Below are positions 33,696 through 42,673 of a stretch of DNA of 64,000 bases, one piece after another. Numbering within the stretch: position 1 is the first letter of the stretch; each line of letters opens with the position of its first letter. The position numbers were made by a program, and so were the translations under genes. The stretch comes from Oenococcus kitaharae. Lineage in GTDB: Bacteria > Bacillota > Bacilli > Lactobacillales > Lactobacillaceae. The notes below the pieces were generated by a model. It did not search any database and was not told the origin of the DNA. It saw only the letters and a program-made list of their open reading frames with translations. The stretch lies in the NCBI RefSeq assembly GCF_025758695.1, contig NZ_JANJQP010000002.1, positions 310,001 through 374,000 of the forward strand, in the 5' to 3' direction.

Positions 33696-34325
33696 ATGTC
33701 TAAATTTACAGTTATTGATCATCCGTTGATTCAGCACAAATTGAGGATTTTGCGTGACAAGAATACGAGCACAAAAGATTTTCGCGAGCTGGTCAACGAA
33801 ATTGCCACTTTGATGGCCTATGAAGTCAGTCGTGATATGCAGCTGGAAGATGTCGAGATTGACACGCCGGTCGCACACACGATCGTCAAGCAGTTAACAG
33901 GAAAAAAAGTGGCGGTTGTGCCGATTCTGCGTGCGGGATTAGGTATGGTCGATGGTGTTGTCAAATTAATTCCAGCAGCTCGCATCGGTCATATCGGTAT
34001 GTATCGAGATGAGAAAACACTGGAGCCGCATGAATACTTTATCAAGCTGCCTGAAGATATTGAGAAACGTGAAGTCATCGTGGTTGATCCGATGCTGGCG
34101 ACAGGTGGGTCGGCTAAAGATGCGATCGCGGCTTTAAAAAAGCGTGGTGCTCGTTATATTAAATTAATGGTTCTGGTTGCGGCACCCGAGGGTGTCAAAG
34201 CTGTCCAAGCGGCTGATCCGGATGTTGATATTTTTGCAGCAGCACTGGATGATCATTTGAACGATAAAGGCTACATCGTACCAGGATTGGGTGATGCCGG
34301 AGATCGTTTATTCGGCACAAAATAA
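33696..34325 (+). CDS. upp: Uracil phosphoribosyltransferase
   Basis: Salvage enzyme converting uracil and PRPP to UMP, 209 residues. The PRPP-binding loop is [16 protein letters not shown], and the C-terminal [20 protein letters not shown] binds uracil. AGGG precedes the ATG. Follows tsaC after 22 bases; a hairpin terminator ends it. Confidence 0.96.
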   Translation: MSKFTVIDHPLIQHKLRILRDKNTSTKDFRELVNEIATLMAYEVSRDMQLEDVEIDTPVAHTIVKQLTGKKVAVVPILRAGLGMVDGVVKLIPAARIGHIGMYRDEKTLEPHEYFIKLPEDIEKREVIVVDPMLATGGSAKDAIAALKKRGARYIKLMVLVAAPEGVKAVQAADPDVDIFAAALDDHLNDKGYIVPGLGDAGDRLFGTK

Positions 34326-34328
34326 TTA

Positions 34329-34348
34329 AATCGCGATAGCGGTTTTTT
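34329..34348 (+). terminator. Terminator after upp
   Basis: AATCGC (34329-34334), loop GATA, GCGGTT (34339-34344, one T-G pair), then a T run. The next ribosome-binding site follows at once. Confidence 0.65.
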
Positions 34349-34362
34349 CTTTTTGAGGTGAT

Positions 34363-35145
34363 ATGTTCGAGAAACGTATTTTAAACATCAAAGGTGGCAG
34401 CAACTTTCGGGATCTGGGCGGCTATTCGACGGTTGACAATCGACAGGTCCGCTGGGGTCGTCTTTTTCGTGGCGCCAAAATGGCCGATTTTTCAACTCAT
34501 GATCTAAAAGTACTTAAGCATCATAAGATTGCACGCGTGATTGATTTTAGAAGCCTAGACGAACGTTTGAATGATCCAGATGCCTACTCGGAGTCAATTG
34601 AAGAGATTGAACTGCCTTTGTTAAACGAGGATACAACCAATTCCACGGCTGATGCCAATGACTTTCAGCACCAGGCACATGAATTCGGTTTTGCCTATGA
34701 ACGGATGATGGCCACTTATCGCAATATGGTGGTCGATGAATTTTCTCAGCAGACACTGCAGGCTTTCTTTCAATATTTGTTGGATGACCGTCAAGGCGCT
34801 TTGTTATTTCATTGTACAAAGGGTAAGGATCGCACTGGCTTGGCCTCGGCACTTTTTCTATCTGCAGTTGGTGTTGATAAAGAGACAGTTTTTCGGGATT
34901 ATGCGTTAACTGATCAATTTAATCAGCCTGAAAATGAAGCTGAGTTGGCCAAAATGGTTCGCCAAGGGGCTTCGGCGGCTGATATCGATAATGCCAAACA
35001 TTTTATCATGACAGACCCAGATTATCTTGCCAACGCTTTTGCAGCAATGAATGAGGTGGCTGGCAGTCTGCAAGCCTATCTCACACAGATAATCGGTTTG
35101 AATCAGGATAGTTTGGCTGAATTAAAACAGCGTTATCTACGTTAA
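34363..35145 (+). CDS. Tyrosine/lipid protein phosphatase (dual-specificity type)
   Basis: 260-residue phosphatase with the Cys-x5-Arg active site in FHCTKGKDRTGLASALFL and an N-terminal NFRDLGGYST motif typical of the bacterial PTP (LipA/IphP-like) family. Could act on phosphotyrosine or phosphoinositides; the substrate is not known. TTGAGGTGAT precedes the ATG. Confidence 0.88.
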   Translation: MFEKRILNIKGGSNFRDLGGYSTVDNRQVRWGRLFRGAKMADFSTHDLKVLKHHKIARVIDFRSLDERLNDPDAYSESIEEIELPLLNEDTTNSTADANDFQHQAHEFGFAYERMMATYRNMVVDEFSQQTLQAFFQYLLDDRQGALLFHCTKGKDRTGLASALFLSAVGVDKETVFRDYALTDQFNQPENEAELAKMVRQGASAADIDNAKHFIMTDPDYLANAFAAMNEVAGSLQAYLTQIIGLNQDSLAELKQRYLR

Positions 35146-35210
35146 TATTCCTTTAAAACTGGCACGCCTGTCTATTTTGAATCAGCAACTAGGCTAGAAT
35201 TAACTTTGTA

Positions 35211-35843
35211 ATGGCAAGAAGAAAACTAATTGTATTATCTGCTTTGGTTATATTATTAGCGGCTGTTTTTACACTCTTTTTTGTGGTTCGTCCGCATGCG
35301 GCAAGGACTCAGGGTCAAAGTTCGTCCCTGCTATCACAATCACAGAAGAGTCAGACCGCTGCATCCGGCAGCAGGACACCGGTCAAAAAAGCACTTCCTG
35401 TCAAAATTGATTGGCAGGCCGCGTCTGAAAAGAAGGCTTATCCTGTTTTCTCGGAAAACCCCGGCACTTGGGTGCAGGTTTCTTTGAAGGCACAGCGTGT
35501 TTATATTAAATCGCAAACCGGCCGAATTCTCTATACGATGTATTGTTCATCAGGCTTGGATAATACGACACCAACAGGAACTTTTTATATTCAGGCTGAA
35601 CGCGGGCCTTCTTTTTTCAATCCATCCTTAAATGAAGGTGCTAATTATTGGGTCTCTTTTAAAGATCATGGTGTTTATCTTTTTCATAGTGTGCCGACAA
35701 GTGCTGATAAAAGTTACAATGTGGCCGAAGCTGAGAAACTGGGTCATCCAGCCTCTCATGGCTGCATTCGTCTAACTGTGCCTGACGCCAAATGGTTCTA
35801 TGAAAATGTTCCTTTTAACACAAAAGTTGTCATTGGCGATTAA
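35211..35843 (+). CDS. L,D-transpeptidase (YkuD domain), membrane-anchored
   Basis: 210 residues: an N-terminal membrane helix (about residues 5-25), a Ser/Gln-rich linker to ~55, then the YkuD domain. The catalytic block HPASHGCIRLTVPDAKWF contains the essential His-x-x-Ser-His-Gly-Cys. It is expected to form or edit peptidoglycan cross-links outside the membrane, a beta-lactam-insensitive route. No good ribosome-binding site is seen; TAGAAT ends 10 bases before the ATG. The tail is 5 bases from the convergent sugar ABC operon, with no obvious terminator between. Confidence 0.92.
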   Translation: MARRKLIVLSALVILLAAVFTLFFVVRPHAARTQGQSSSLLSQSQKSQTAASGSRTPVKKALPVKIDWQAASEKKAYPVFSENPGTWVQVSLKAQRVYIKSQTGRILYTMYCSSGLDNTTPTGTFYIQAERGPSFFNPSLNEGANYWVSFKDHGVYLFHSVPTSADKSYNVAEAEKLGHPASHGCIRLTVPDAKWFYENVPFNTKVVIGD

Positions 35844-35847
35844 GCGA

Positions 35848-36663
35848 TTATTTGATTGCCCCTTCGGTGGCACTTTGCATAATCTGTTTCTGCAGCAGAA
35901 TAAAGAGAATAATGATTGGAATAATTGCCAGCACGAGTCCTGCTAGCGCCAACTGCCAGTTACTATTGTTTTCACCGAAGAAGAAATACATACGCAGCGG
36001 AATTGTGTACATGCCGTCTTTGTTAATCACGAGCGATGGCAGCAGATAGTCATTCCATATTTTCATGGCATTCAGGATAACAACGGTTCCGGTCATGGGT
36101 GAGACAGACGGTAGAATAACTGAAAAGAAAGCCTTGACCGTATTAGCGCCATCAATCATGGCTGCCTCGTCAATACTTGTTGGGACGCCTAGAAAGGCTC
36201 CGTAATACAAAATAATCGATAAGCTCAAAGCTAATCCTGTATTCATAAGGATTAGGCTGATCCGGTTCAAAAAGTCGATTCGCCCGAAAATGGAAATCAG
36301 CGGAATCATAATCGACTGAAAAGGAATCAGCATTGTGGCCGCACAAAGGTAGTAAATGATTGAGCTGATTTTACCGTGTGTTCGAGCCAAAGCATAGGCT
36401 GTCATCGAAGCCAGCAGTGTAATCAGTAACACACTCGTGACCGTGATTAAAACCGAATTGAAAAAACTTTGGACATAGTTCAAAGAGCGGAAGGCCTCAG
36501 TGTAGTTGCCGAAAGTCGGCCGGGACAACATCAATGGATTGCTGAACAAGTCTGATTTTGTTTTCAGCGAATTGATGAACACAATCACGAAAGGATATAA
36601 CCAGATTAATGCCAACAGGATGCTGATAATCCAGGTAATGTTTTTAACAACTTTAGCTTTCAT
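35848..36663 (-). CDS. Carbohydrate ABC transporter permease (MsmG/MalG type)
   Basis: 271-residue permease with about six helices and the cytoplasmic EAA loop in SIDEAAMIDGANTVKAFFSV, which docks onto the ATPase. Start at 36663 follows GGGGGAAC; a frame extension of 13 residues upstream has no support. It overlaps the 3' end of the partner permease by 11 bases. Confidence 0.92.
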   Translation of the reverse strand: MKAKVVKNITWIISILLALIWLYPFVIVFINSLKTKSDLFSNPLMLSRPTFGNYTEAFRSLNYVQSFFNSVLITVTSVLLITLLASMTAYALARTHGKISSIIYYLCAATMLIPFQSIMIPLISIFGRIDFLNRISLILMNTGLALSLSIILYYGAFLGVPTSIDEAAMIDGANTVKAFFSVILPSVSPMTGTVVILNAMKIWNDYLLPSLVINKDGMYTIPLRMYFFFGENNSNWQLALAGLVLAIIPIIILFILLQKQIMQSATEGAIK

Positions 36664-37519
36664 TTTGGTGTTCCCCCTTTCTGGAGAAGTAAAGCTGGCC
36701 AAAGGAAATCAACGCCACGAAGATAAAGAGCAGAATACCGGCTGCCTGCGCGTAACCTTGCTGGTAGTTGACAAATGCCGTGTTGTAAATATTCATCGCA
36801 ATCATTTCCGTTGACCGGTAAGGGCCGCCGTTAGTTAAGGCCAGGTTTTGCTCGTAGAGTTTAAAAGAGTTTGCCAGCGTTAAGAAAAGACTGATCGTGA
36901 AGGCCGGGGCCAGCTGCGGCAGTTTGATCCACCAGAAGATCTGGCCTTCGTTGGCGCCGTCTAGTTTTGCCGATTCGATCGTGCTGCGCGGAATTGCATT
37001 GAGAAAAGCAACATAAATCAGCATGATATAACCGCTCATCTGCCACCAGAAGAGAATGACCAGGCCCCAAAGGCCGCTCTCAGGCGTGCTTAGCCAGCCG
37101 CTAAAAAAGGAGAGATGCAGCTGACTGCCAAGAGCACCAAAGACCTGAATAAAGATAAATTGCCAGATAAATCCCAGCAGGATGCCGCCGATCAGGTTCG
37201 GAATGAAGAAGATTGTTCGTAGAAATTTAGTGAAACGATTATCCTGACGAGTGACGAGGAGCGCGAAACTAAGCGCAATCACATTGATACCGGCGACTGA
37301 CAAAAGTGAAAATAGGAAGGTCAGCCAGCAGCTCTGCAGGAAATTGGCATCGCTGAATAGCAGAAAGTAATTTTTCAAGCCAATCCATGAAGCTGTGATA
37401 CCGTTGGAATTTGTAAAAGAGTAATAGATGCCGATTAAAAAGGGGATTAGAATAATGATGCTAATGAGAAGCAGGCTGGGAAGGACAAAAAGCCAGTAAT
37501 AATATTTTTTCTGAAACAT
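36653..37519 (-). CDS. Carbohydrate ABC transporter permease (MsmF/MalF type)
   Basis: 288-residue permease with six helices and an EAA-like loop in RSTIESAKLDGANEGQIFWW. It begins directly after the binding-protein stop and pairs with the next permease. The sugar is not predictable; the order binding protein-permease-permease is the CUT1 (oligosaccharide) pattern. Confidence 0.92.
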   Translation of the reverse strand: MFQKKYYYWLFVLPSLLLISIIILIPFLIGIYYSFTNSNGITASWIGLKNYFLLFSDANFLQSCWLTFLFSLLSVAGINVIALSFALLVTRQDNRFTKFLRTIFFIPNLIGGILLGFIWQFIFIQVFGALGSQLHLSFFSGWLSTPESGLWGLVILFWWQMSGYIMLIYVAFLNAIPRSTIESAKLDGANEGQIFWWIKLPQLAPAFTISLFLTLANSFKLYEQNLALTNGGPYRSTEMIAMNIYNTAFVNYQQGYAQAAGILLFIFVALISFGQLYFSRKGEHQNES

Positions 37520-38803
37520 TTACTTGCCTCCTTGGATCTGCCGCAGCTGATAATACTGTGATTCAGTGCGTTGTACGAACTGCTGCCAGCTGATCTTATT
37601 TGCAAAATAACGCTGCATGTTTGGACCGATAGCTTCTTGATTAAAGCCGTTGGGAAACTGTTTGTGCACGGGAACTTGCGCATGTTTGCCAGTACCGATC
37701 CGATAAATTTCTTTTGAAAGCGGATCTGGTAATTTATTCAGATCAAAATTGATTGTTGGCGGGACATAGCGCATCTGCTGGACAATCACTTTTTCACTTT
37801 CGGGTGAATTATAAAGCCATTGAAGAAAATCCTTGGCATCCTTTTCCCGCTGCGGATGTTCGTTGGTGATACCTAAATACCAAGAGGATCCGGTCATAAT
37901 TTGTCCCTGGCCTTTGACGAAATAAGGCAGCATGCCAAGATTTTTCGCCGAAAAACCTTTTTGGGCCTCGTCCAAAGTCGGAATAATCCAGTTTCCCTGC
38001 GGAATCATGGCTACTTTGCCATGAAAAAACAAATCTTGGACAGAAGCGTCATATCGAACTGACAAAATCGGCTTGACATTATAGCGTTTGACCAAATCAA
38101 CATAGTCTGCCATTCGCTTGCTATAACGCCAGTTTAAGTGCTGGCTGCGGTAGGCTTTTGTCAGATTATTGTGATAAGACTGGGACAAAAACTGTGCTGA
38201 AAATGATGTGATTGAACTTGTGTCAGCACCGTTAAAACCAAAAACACCAGAGAGGCCGAGTGCTTTTTTCTGGGCATTTAATTTTTCAACTGCTGCTTTG
38301 AAACTGGCATAGTCCTTGATCCGACCGGCATCGATGCCGGCTTTTTTGAATACGGCTTTGTTATATGCCCAACCGTAGCCTTCAATATCAACAGCGACGC
38401 CAAGGCTGTGGCCGTATATCCGGCCGCCGCTTTTTAAGGACGGGACAATTTTCTTTTGAATGGGCAGATTGTCCAAATTTAGCAGGCGGTTATGATAACG
38501 GTCAATTTCCGGCAAGCCGCCCAGCATCACAATATCAGGAGCATCCCCGGAAACAAACTTGGCTTGTAAAGCCGAAGCACCACTGCCGTTTCCCACGGTC
38601 GTAATTTTCACCTTAATATTGGGATGTGTCTTCTCGTATAAACGAGCCAGCTCTTGATAGCCGCTCGTGACCTCGGGTTTTTGATTGAAAAATTCAATCG
38701 TATGGCTATTGCTGGTCGAGCCGTAATTGGCAAATTCTAAAACGGCAATTGAGATGACACAAAAAAGCGTGAGTAATAAAAGCGACATTCTTTTCAGATT
38801 CAT
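37520..38803 (-). CDS. Extracellular sugar-binding protein of an ABC transporter
   Basis: 427-residue family-1 solute-binding protein (segments LYEKTHPNIKVKITTVG, GDAPDIVMLGGLPEID, FFHGKVAMIPQGNW). AGGAGGTGAC precedes the ATG at 38803. The N-terminus is hydrophobic (residues ~7-27) and contains one Cys (TLFCVIS) in a context that does not fit a lipobox, so processing as a lipoprotein is unlikely. No ATPase gene or dedicated regulator lies beside it; it presumably shares an MsmK-like ATPase encoded elsewhere. Confidence 0.9.
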   Translation of the reverse strand: MNLKRMSLLLLTLFCVISIAVLEFANYGSTSNSHTIEFFNQKPEVTSGYQELARLYEKTHPNIKVKITTVGNGSGASALQAKFVSGDAPDIVMLGGLPEIDRYHNRLLNLDNLPIQKKIVPSLKSGGRIYGHSLGVAVDIEGYGWAYNKAVFKKAGIDAGRIKDYASFKAAVEKLNAQKKALGLSGVFGFNGADTSSITSFSAQFLSQSYHNNLTKAYRSQHLNWRYSKRMADYVDLVKRYNVKPILSVRYDASVQDLFFHGKVAMIPQGNWIIPTLDEAQKGFSAKNLGMLPYFVKGQGQIMTGSSWYLGITNEHPQREKDAKDFLQWLYNSPESEKVIVQQMRYVPPTINFDLNKLPDPLSKEIYRIGTGKHAQVPVHKQFPNGFNQEAIGPNMQRYFANKISWQQFVQRTESQYYQLRQIQGGK

Positions 38804-38889
38804 AGGTCGTCACCTCCTGTCGATGGCGTGAAAAGTGAAACTCTACCTACAAAATAGTCTGATAATAACTTAATTATAATATATAAATC

Positions 38890-39756
38890 TTACGATCGTT
38901 TGACTTGGCTGTTTCTTGGCCGTCCCGGCTCAAAGTAGGCTTGATAGCAGGCGTTAATCACAGCTCCTAACAGCAGAAAAAGACTGGAAAAGTTTAACCA
39001 GAACATGAGAATAATAAAGGTACCGATCGTCTGATAAGAAGAAATGCCATGAGCGAATAATGCCACATAATTTTGAAAAAGCGCGGCCATCATGAACCAG
39101 CAGCAATCGGTAAACAAGGCACCTAACCAGACATATTTGGCTTTAGGCCTTGTCTCGGGCACGAAATAATATAGAGAACACAATAGGACAAAAAAGCCAG
39201 CAAAGGCCAGCAGATTCTTGGCTTGAACGATTTCTAAAAGCCAAAAGGAGGCATGCTGCCAGTCAATTTTTAGTAAGTCTAACAAGTATTGGCCAAAAAT
39301 GATCAAAGTCAGCAGGCTCGCAAATGCCAGCAAAGCCAAGACCAGCAGCAGAAAAGATAGTGCTCGTGATAGCAGCGGATTCTCTTGCTTTTTCGGCTGA
39401 TAGATTTTGTTAAAGCAGCTTCGTAATGTGGCGATCATGCCGGAAGCCGACCAGACGGCTATTAAAATGCCCAAAGATAAGCTTTCGTTACTGCCTTGAT
39501 TGAGAAAAGAGCTGATGATGGGTTTGAGATAGCCCGACATGCCGGCCGGCGTTACTTGCAGGATGTAGCTGATGGCGTCCGCGTTTCTCACCTGCAGATA
39601 GGCCAATAGATTGCCTAAGACCAAAAGAAGCGGCGGCAAAGATAAGAGCAGGTAATAAGCTAAGACGATGGCGTTGTTTGAAATATCGGCCTGCTGAAAA
39701 TAATGGATAAACAAATCCAGCCCTTTTTTTAATCTTTTCGGGATTTTAATAATCAT
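38890..39756 (-). CDS. YihY/BrkB-family membrane protein
   Basis: 288 residues, six predicted helices, with the family pattern NAIVLAYYLLLSLPPLLLVL near the N-terminus and GALFTDCCWFMMAALF later. Homologues were once called ribonuclease BN, which is now thought wrong; the function is unknown, possibly envelope-related. Start at 39756; an in-frame TTG 39 bases upstream is not supported. The C-terminal tail is basic (GRPRNSQVKRS). Confidence 0.88.
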   Translation of the reverse strand: MIIKIPKRLKKGLDLFIHYFQQADISNNAIVLAYYLLLSLPPLLLVLGNLLAYLQVRNADAISYILQVTPAGMSGYLKPIISSFLNQGSNESLSLGILIAVWSASGMIATLRSCFNKIYQPKKQENPLLSRALSFLLLVLALLAFASLLTLIIFGQYLLDLLKIDWQHASFWLLEIVQAKNLLAFAGFFVLLCSLYYFVPETRPKAKYVWLGALFTDCCWFMMAALFQNYVALFAHGISSYQTIGTFIILMFWLNFSSLFLLLGAVINACYQAYFEPGRPRNSQVKRS

Positions 39757-39828
39757 ACTGGATGGCCTCAATCTGCTAGTAGAAGCTGGTGACAACTTGA
39801 TTATATCGAATTAAACTTGACCGCTTTT

Positions 39829-39882
39829 TTGCCAGTGATTTTCTTGTGTGAACTATATAGACCAATGTTAGTTTTACTAACA
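39829..39882 (+). promoter_or_regulatory. Promoter and palindromic operator of the mannose-family PTS operon
   Basis: TTGCCA (39829-39834) and TATATA (39854-39859) are 19 bases apart, a plausible promoter. The perfect palindrome TGTTAGT-TTT-ACTAACA (39866-39882) begins right where transcription should start, an ideal repressor site. The regulator is not encoded next to it. A TAAAAT further down (39912-39917) could serve a second promoter. Confidence 0.5.
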
Positions 39883-39943
39883 ATCATTCAGGATTTATCG
39901 GCCAGGTAGGCTAAAATTCGGGCATGTACCTAGGAGAACAGGG

Positions 39944-39964
39944 ATCAGCCGGGAAGCTGATTTT
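39944..39964 (+). other. Small leader hairpin before PTS IIB gene
   Basis: ATCAGC (39944-39949) and GCTGAT (39956-39961) with a 6-base loop, followed by TTT and then the ribosome-binding site. It is short for a terminator; it may affect mRNA stability or be an anti-termination target. Confidence 0.35.
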
Positions 39965-39981
39965 AGATGGAAGGTGAAAGT

Positions 39982-40476
39982 ATGGCAATTGCAGCGGTGA
40001 GAATTGATGGGCGCTTGTTACATGGGCAAGTGGCGAATATGTGGACGAGTGTGATCAAGCCTACTCGGATCATGGTCATTGATAATGCAACAGCCGATTC
40101 AGAAATTGAAAAGGCGGCGATTAAGTTGGCTCGGCCAGCTGGTGTTAACTTAAGTATTTTAAATGAGGAAAAAGCGATTGATCATATCCTGAAGGGACGC
40201 TATGACAGTCAGCGCGTGTTTATCCTAGCTCGTAAACCGCAAGTGATTGTCAATCTGCTTGCAGCTGGCGTGGCGATTACAGATGTCAATGTCGGCAATA
40301 TGTCCGAGTCGGAGGGGACGCGTCCGCTGACCAAATCAATTAACGTTCTGCAGGAAGATGTTGACGCTTTTATGGCACTGCATGATAAAGGCGTCAATCT
40401 GACAGTCCAAATGGTGCCGAGTGATCCATTGCTGGATTTGATGCAGCTGTTACACAAATTTAGTCAAGTAAGATAA
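39982..40476 (+). CDS. Mannose/fructose/sorbose-family PTS EIIB component
   Basis: 164-residue cytoplasmic IIB that passes phosphate from IIA to the incoming sugar; phospho-His14 is in RIDGRLLHGQVANMW. Start at 39982 after GGAAGGTGA; a further ATG 15 bases upstream lies in front of that site. First of the order IIB-IIC-IID-IIA. The sugar (mannose, glucose, fructose, sorbose or an amino sugar) is not decided by sequence. Confidence 0.93.
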   Translation: MAIAAVRIDGRLLHGQVANMWTSVIKPTRIMVIDNATADSEIEKAAIKLARPAGVNLSILNEEKAIDHILKGRYDSQRVFILARKPQVIVNLLAAGVAITDVNVGNMSESEGTRPLTKSINVLQEDVDAFMALHDKGVNLTVQMVPSDPLLDLMQLLHKFSQVR

Positions 40477-40492
40477 GGGAGAGAGTAGTAGC

Positions 40493-41398
40493 ATGAGTGG
40501 GCAAATTTTGCTTTGGCAGGTAATCCTGTTAACGATTTATTCAATGTATCAAATTATTGATGATCTGACCTTTATTTCCTCTCTGGCACAGCCAGTCTGG
40601 GCCGGATTAATTACTGGAGCCATAATGGGCAACATGACTCAAGGCCTGATCATCGGTGGTTCTTTGCAGCTGACTGTTTTGGGTGTTGGGACATTTGGCG
40701 GTGCCTCTAAAATCGATGCTAATTCTGGCACGATTTTGGCCACGGCTTTTTCAATTAGTTCCGGTATGAATGCCCAAACGGCCGTCGCCGCAATTGGTGT
40801 GCCGGTAGCTTCTTTAATGATTGAGACCGATGTCTTAGGACGTTTTACAAACACCTTCTTCCAGCACCGGGTCGACAAAATGATCGAAGAGGAAAACTAT
40901 CGCGGTTTTGAACGTAACTATCTTTATGGCACGATTCCTTGGGCTTTGTCCCGCGGTATCCCAGTCTTTATTGCTTTACAATTCGGCGGCGGACTGGTTG
41001 CACAAATTGTGAAAGTGCTGAATACACAGATGGTCTGGCTCAGTAATGGTCTGGCAACGGCGGGCGCTTTATTGCCAGCTGTTGGTTTTGCGATTCTGCT
41101 GCGTTATCTGCCGGTTAAAAAACATTTTGCCTATTTGATTTTGGGCTTTACGTTAACAGCACTTTTGAGCACAGTCTTCACAAATATTCAGTCTTTGGGC
41201 ACAGGCCTTGCATCTGTTGCCAAGGGCTTTACGAACAGTTTCAGTGCCATGCCGATGGTAGCCATTTCCTTGATTGGTTTTGCCTTGGCTTTGAATGCTT
41301 ACAAACAAGAGGTGGGCAAACTGCCGGCCTCTCATAGCACAGCAGCTGCACCTAAAAATGATGATGGGGATGGTGAGATCAATGGCGACGAAGACTAA
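40493..41398 (+). CDS. Mannose-family PTS EIIC component
   Basis: 301-residue membrane protein forming part of the sugar channel; segments AQPVWAGLITGAIMGNMTQG and GGSLQLTVLGVGTFGGASK are typical of ManY/IIC-Man. The C-terminus is polar and ends in an acidic stretch that overlaps the IID start by 17 bases. AGGGAGAG precedes the ATG. Confidence 0.93.
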   Translation: MSGQILLWQVILLTIYSMYQIIDDLTFISSLAQPVWAGLITGAIMGNMTQGLIIGGSLQLTVLGVGTFGGASKIDANSGTILATAFSISSGMNAQTAVAAIGVPVASLMIETDVLGRFTNTFFQHRVDKMIEEENYRGFERNYLYGTIPWALSRGIPVFIALQFGGGLVAQIVKVLNTQMVWLSNGLATAGALLPAVGFAILLRYLPVKKHFAYLILGFTLTALLSTVFTNIQSLGTGLASVAKGFTNSFSAMPMVAISLIGFALALNAYKQEVGKLPASHSTAAAPKNDDGDGEINGDED

Positions 41399-42200
41399 TT
41401 ACAAGTTAACCAAAAAAGACTTCCGGCAGATGAACCGGCGAAATCTTTTCATGAACCAGTTAGGCTGGAACTATGAAAAGATGCAGGGTTCCGGTTATTT
41501 GTTTATCATGCTGCCGCAGCTGCGTAAATTATATGGTGATCATACGCCGGAGTTAAAACAAGCCATGCGCGTGCAGGATCAGTTTTTCAATACGAATCCT
41601 TATCTGAATACGATGATTCAAGGTGTTGATCTGGCCTTGGAAGAAAAAGAGGGTGTTAATTCTCTAGCCACTGTCGTTGGTTTGAAAAACGGACTCATGG
41701 GTCCGACGGCTGCAATTGGCGATACGATTTTTGCTTCTTTGATTCCGGCGATCATTGGTGCCATCGCTGCGAATATGGCTGTCCAAGGTAACGCGTCAGG
41801 CCTGTTTATCTGGCTGGCTGTGAATTTAGCAATTATGTATTTCCGCTGGCGTCAGCTGGCTTTCGCTTATAAAGGTGGTATTACCCTTGTGACCAAGCTG
41901 CAAGGGCAGATGAATGCTTTGACTAATGCGGCCACTTTGCTGGGTGTCTATGTTGTAGGTGCTTTGGTCGCCAGCCTGATTAATGTTAATATTCCCTTTG
42001 TTGCTCATATCGGAAAGATGACCATCAATCTGCAGGATCATTTGGATATGATTATGCCAAAACTGATTCCTGGTTTGGCTGTTTGGCTTATATACTGGAT
42101 GTTGGGCCGCAAACGCATGACGTCAACGCGTGCGATTTTTATTGTGATTATTGTGGCCGTTGTCTGCTCGGCATTGGGTCTTTTGGGCAAAGCTGCTTAA
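41382..42200 (+). CDS. Mannose-family PTS EIID component
   Basis: 272-residue IID partner of IIC (LTKKDFRQMNRRNLFMNQLG, NTNPYLNTMIQGVDLALEE, GLKNGLMGPTAAIGDTIF). The start at 41382 inside the end of the IIC gene gives the normal family N-terminus; longer in-frame upstream sequence is IIC coding DNA. Confidence 0.93.
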   Translation: MATKTNYKLTKKDFRQMNRRNLFMNQLGWNYEKMQGSGYLFIMLPQLRKLYGDHTPELKQAMRVQDQFFNTNPYLNTMIQGVDLALEEKEGVNSLATVVGLKNGLMGPTAAIGDTIFASLIPAIIGAIAANMAVQGNASGLFIWLAVNLAIMYFRWRQLAFAYKGGITLVTKLQGQMNALTNAATLLGVYVVGALVASLINVNIPFVAHIGKMTINLQDHLDMIMPKLIPGLAVWLIYWMLGRKRMTSTRAIFIVIIVAVVCSALGLLGKAA

Positions 42201-42218
42201 TGTAAACAAGGAGGTTCA

Positions 42219-42635
42219 ATGAAGTTAATTTTAGTCAGTCACGGTCCTTTGTCTCAGGCCTTGCTGCAAAGTGCAGAAATGATTGTCGGCAAAGTGGCAG
42301 GTGTCACGGCGCTGAGTTTGCAGCCGGGTATGAGTCCGGATACACTGCAGGCGCAGATTGAAACTGTCATCAAAGAAGACGCGGCTGGTTCTGATATTGT
42401 CGTTGCACTGGATTTGTTGGGCGGCACGCCGGCTAATGTCACAAGTAAATTGCTGGCTGTCTATCCTCAACTGAATGTGGTTACGGGTATGAATCTGCCG
42501 ATGGTCATCGAATTTGCCAATCAGCAATTGCTGGGCGGCGCACTGCATTTTGACCAGCTGCTGAGCATGGGCAAAGATGGGATTGTCGATGTCAAAGCAC
42601 AGCTTGCAAATGTCGATGATGACGAAGATGAATAA
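42219..42635 (+). CDS. Mannose-family PTS EIIA component
   Basis: 138-residue IIA phosphorylated by HPr on His9 in LILVSHGPLSQALLQSAEM. GGAGGTTC precedes the ATG. Separate from IIB, as in many Gram-positive systems. An acidic C-terminal tail (DDDEDE) is followed by a bidirectional terminator. Confidence 0.93.
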   Translation: MKLILVSHGPLSQALLQSAEMIVGKVAGVTALSLQPGMSPDTLQAQIETVIKEDAAGSDIVVALDLLGGTPANVTSKLLAVYPQLNVVTGMNLPMVIEFANQQLLGGALHFDQLLSMGKDGIVDVKAQLANVDDDEDE

Positions 42636-42644
42636 GAATAAATG

Positions 42645-42672
42645 AAAAACGAGTCGAAAGGCTCGTTTTTTT
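42645..42672. terminator. Bidirectional terminator between PTS operon and murQ operon
   Basis: AAAAACGAG (42645-42653) and CTCGTTTTT (42662-42670), followed by Ts on both strands. Confidence 0.85.
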
Positions 42673-42673
42673 G

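Noticed and set aside
39757-39981. Sigma-54 (LevR-type) promoter for the mannose-family PTS
   Set aside because: No TGGCAC-N5-TTGCW element is present in the region; a sigma-70-like promoter fits better.
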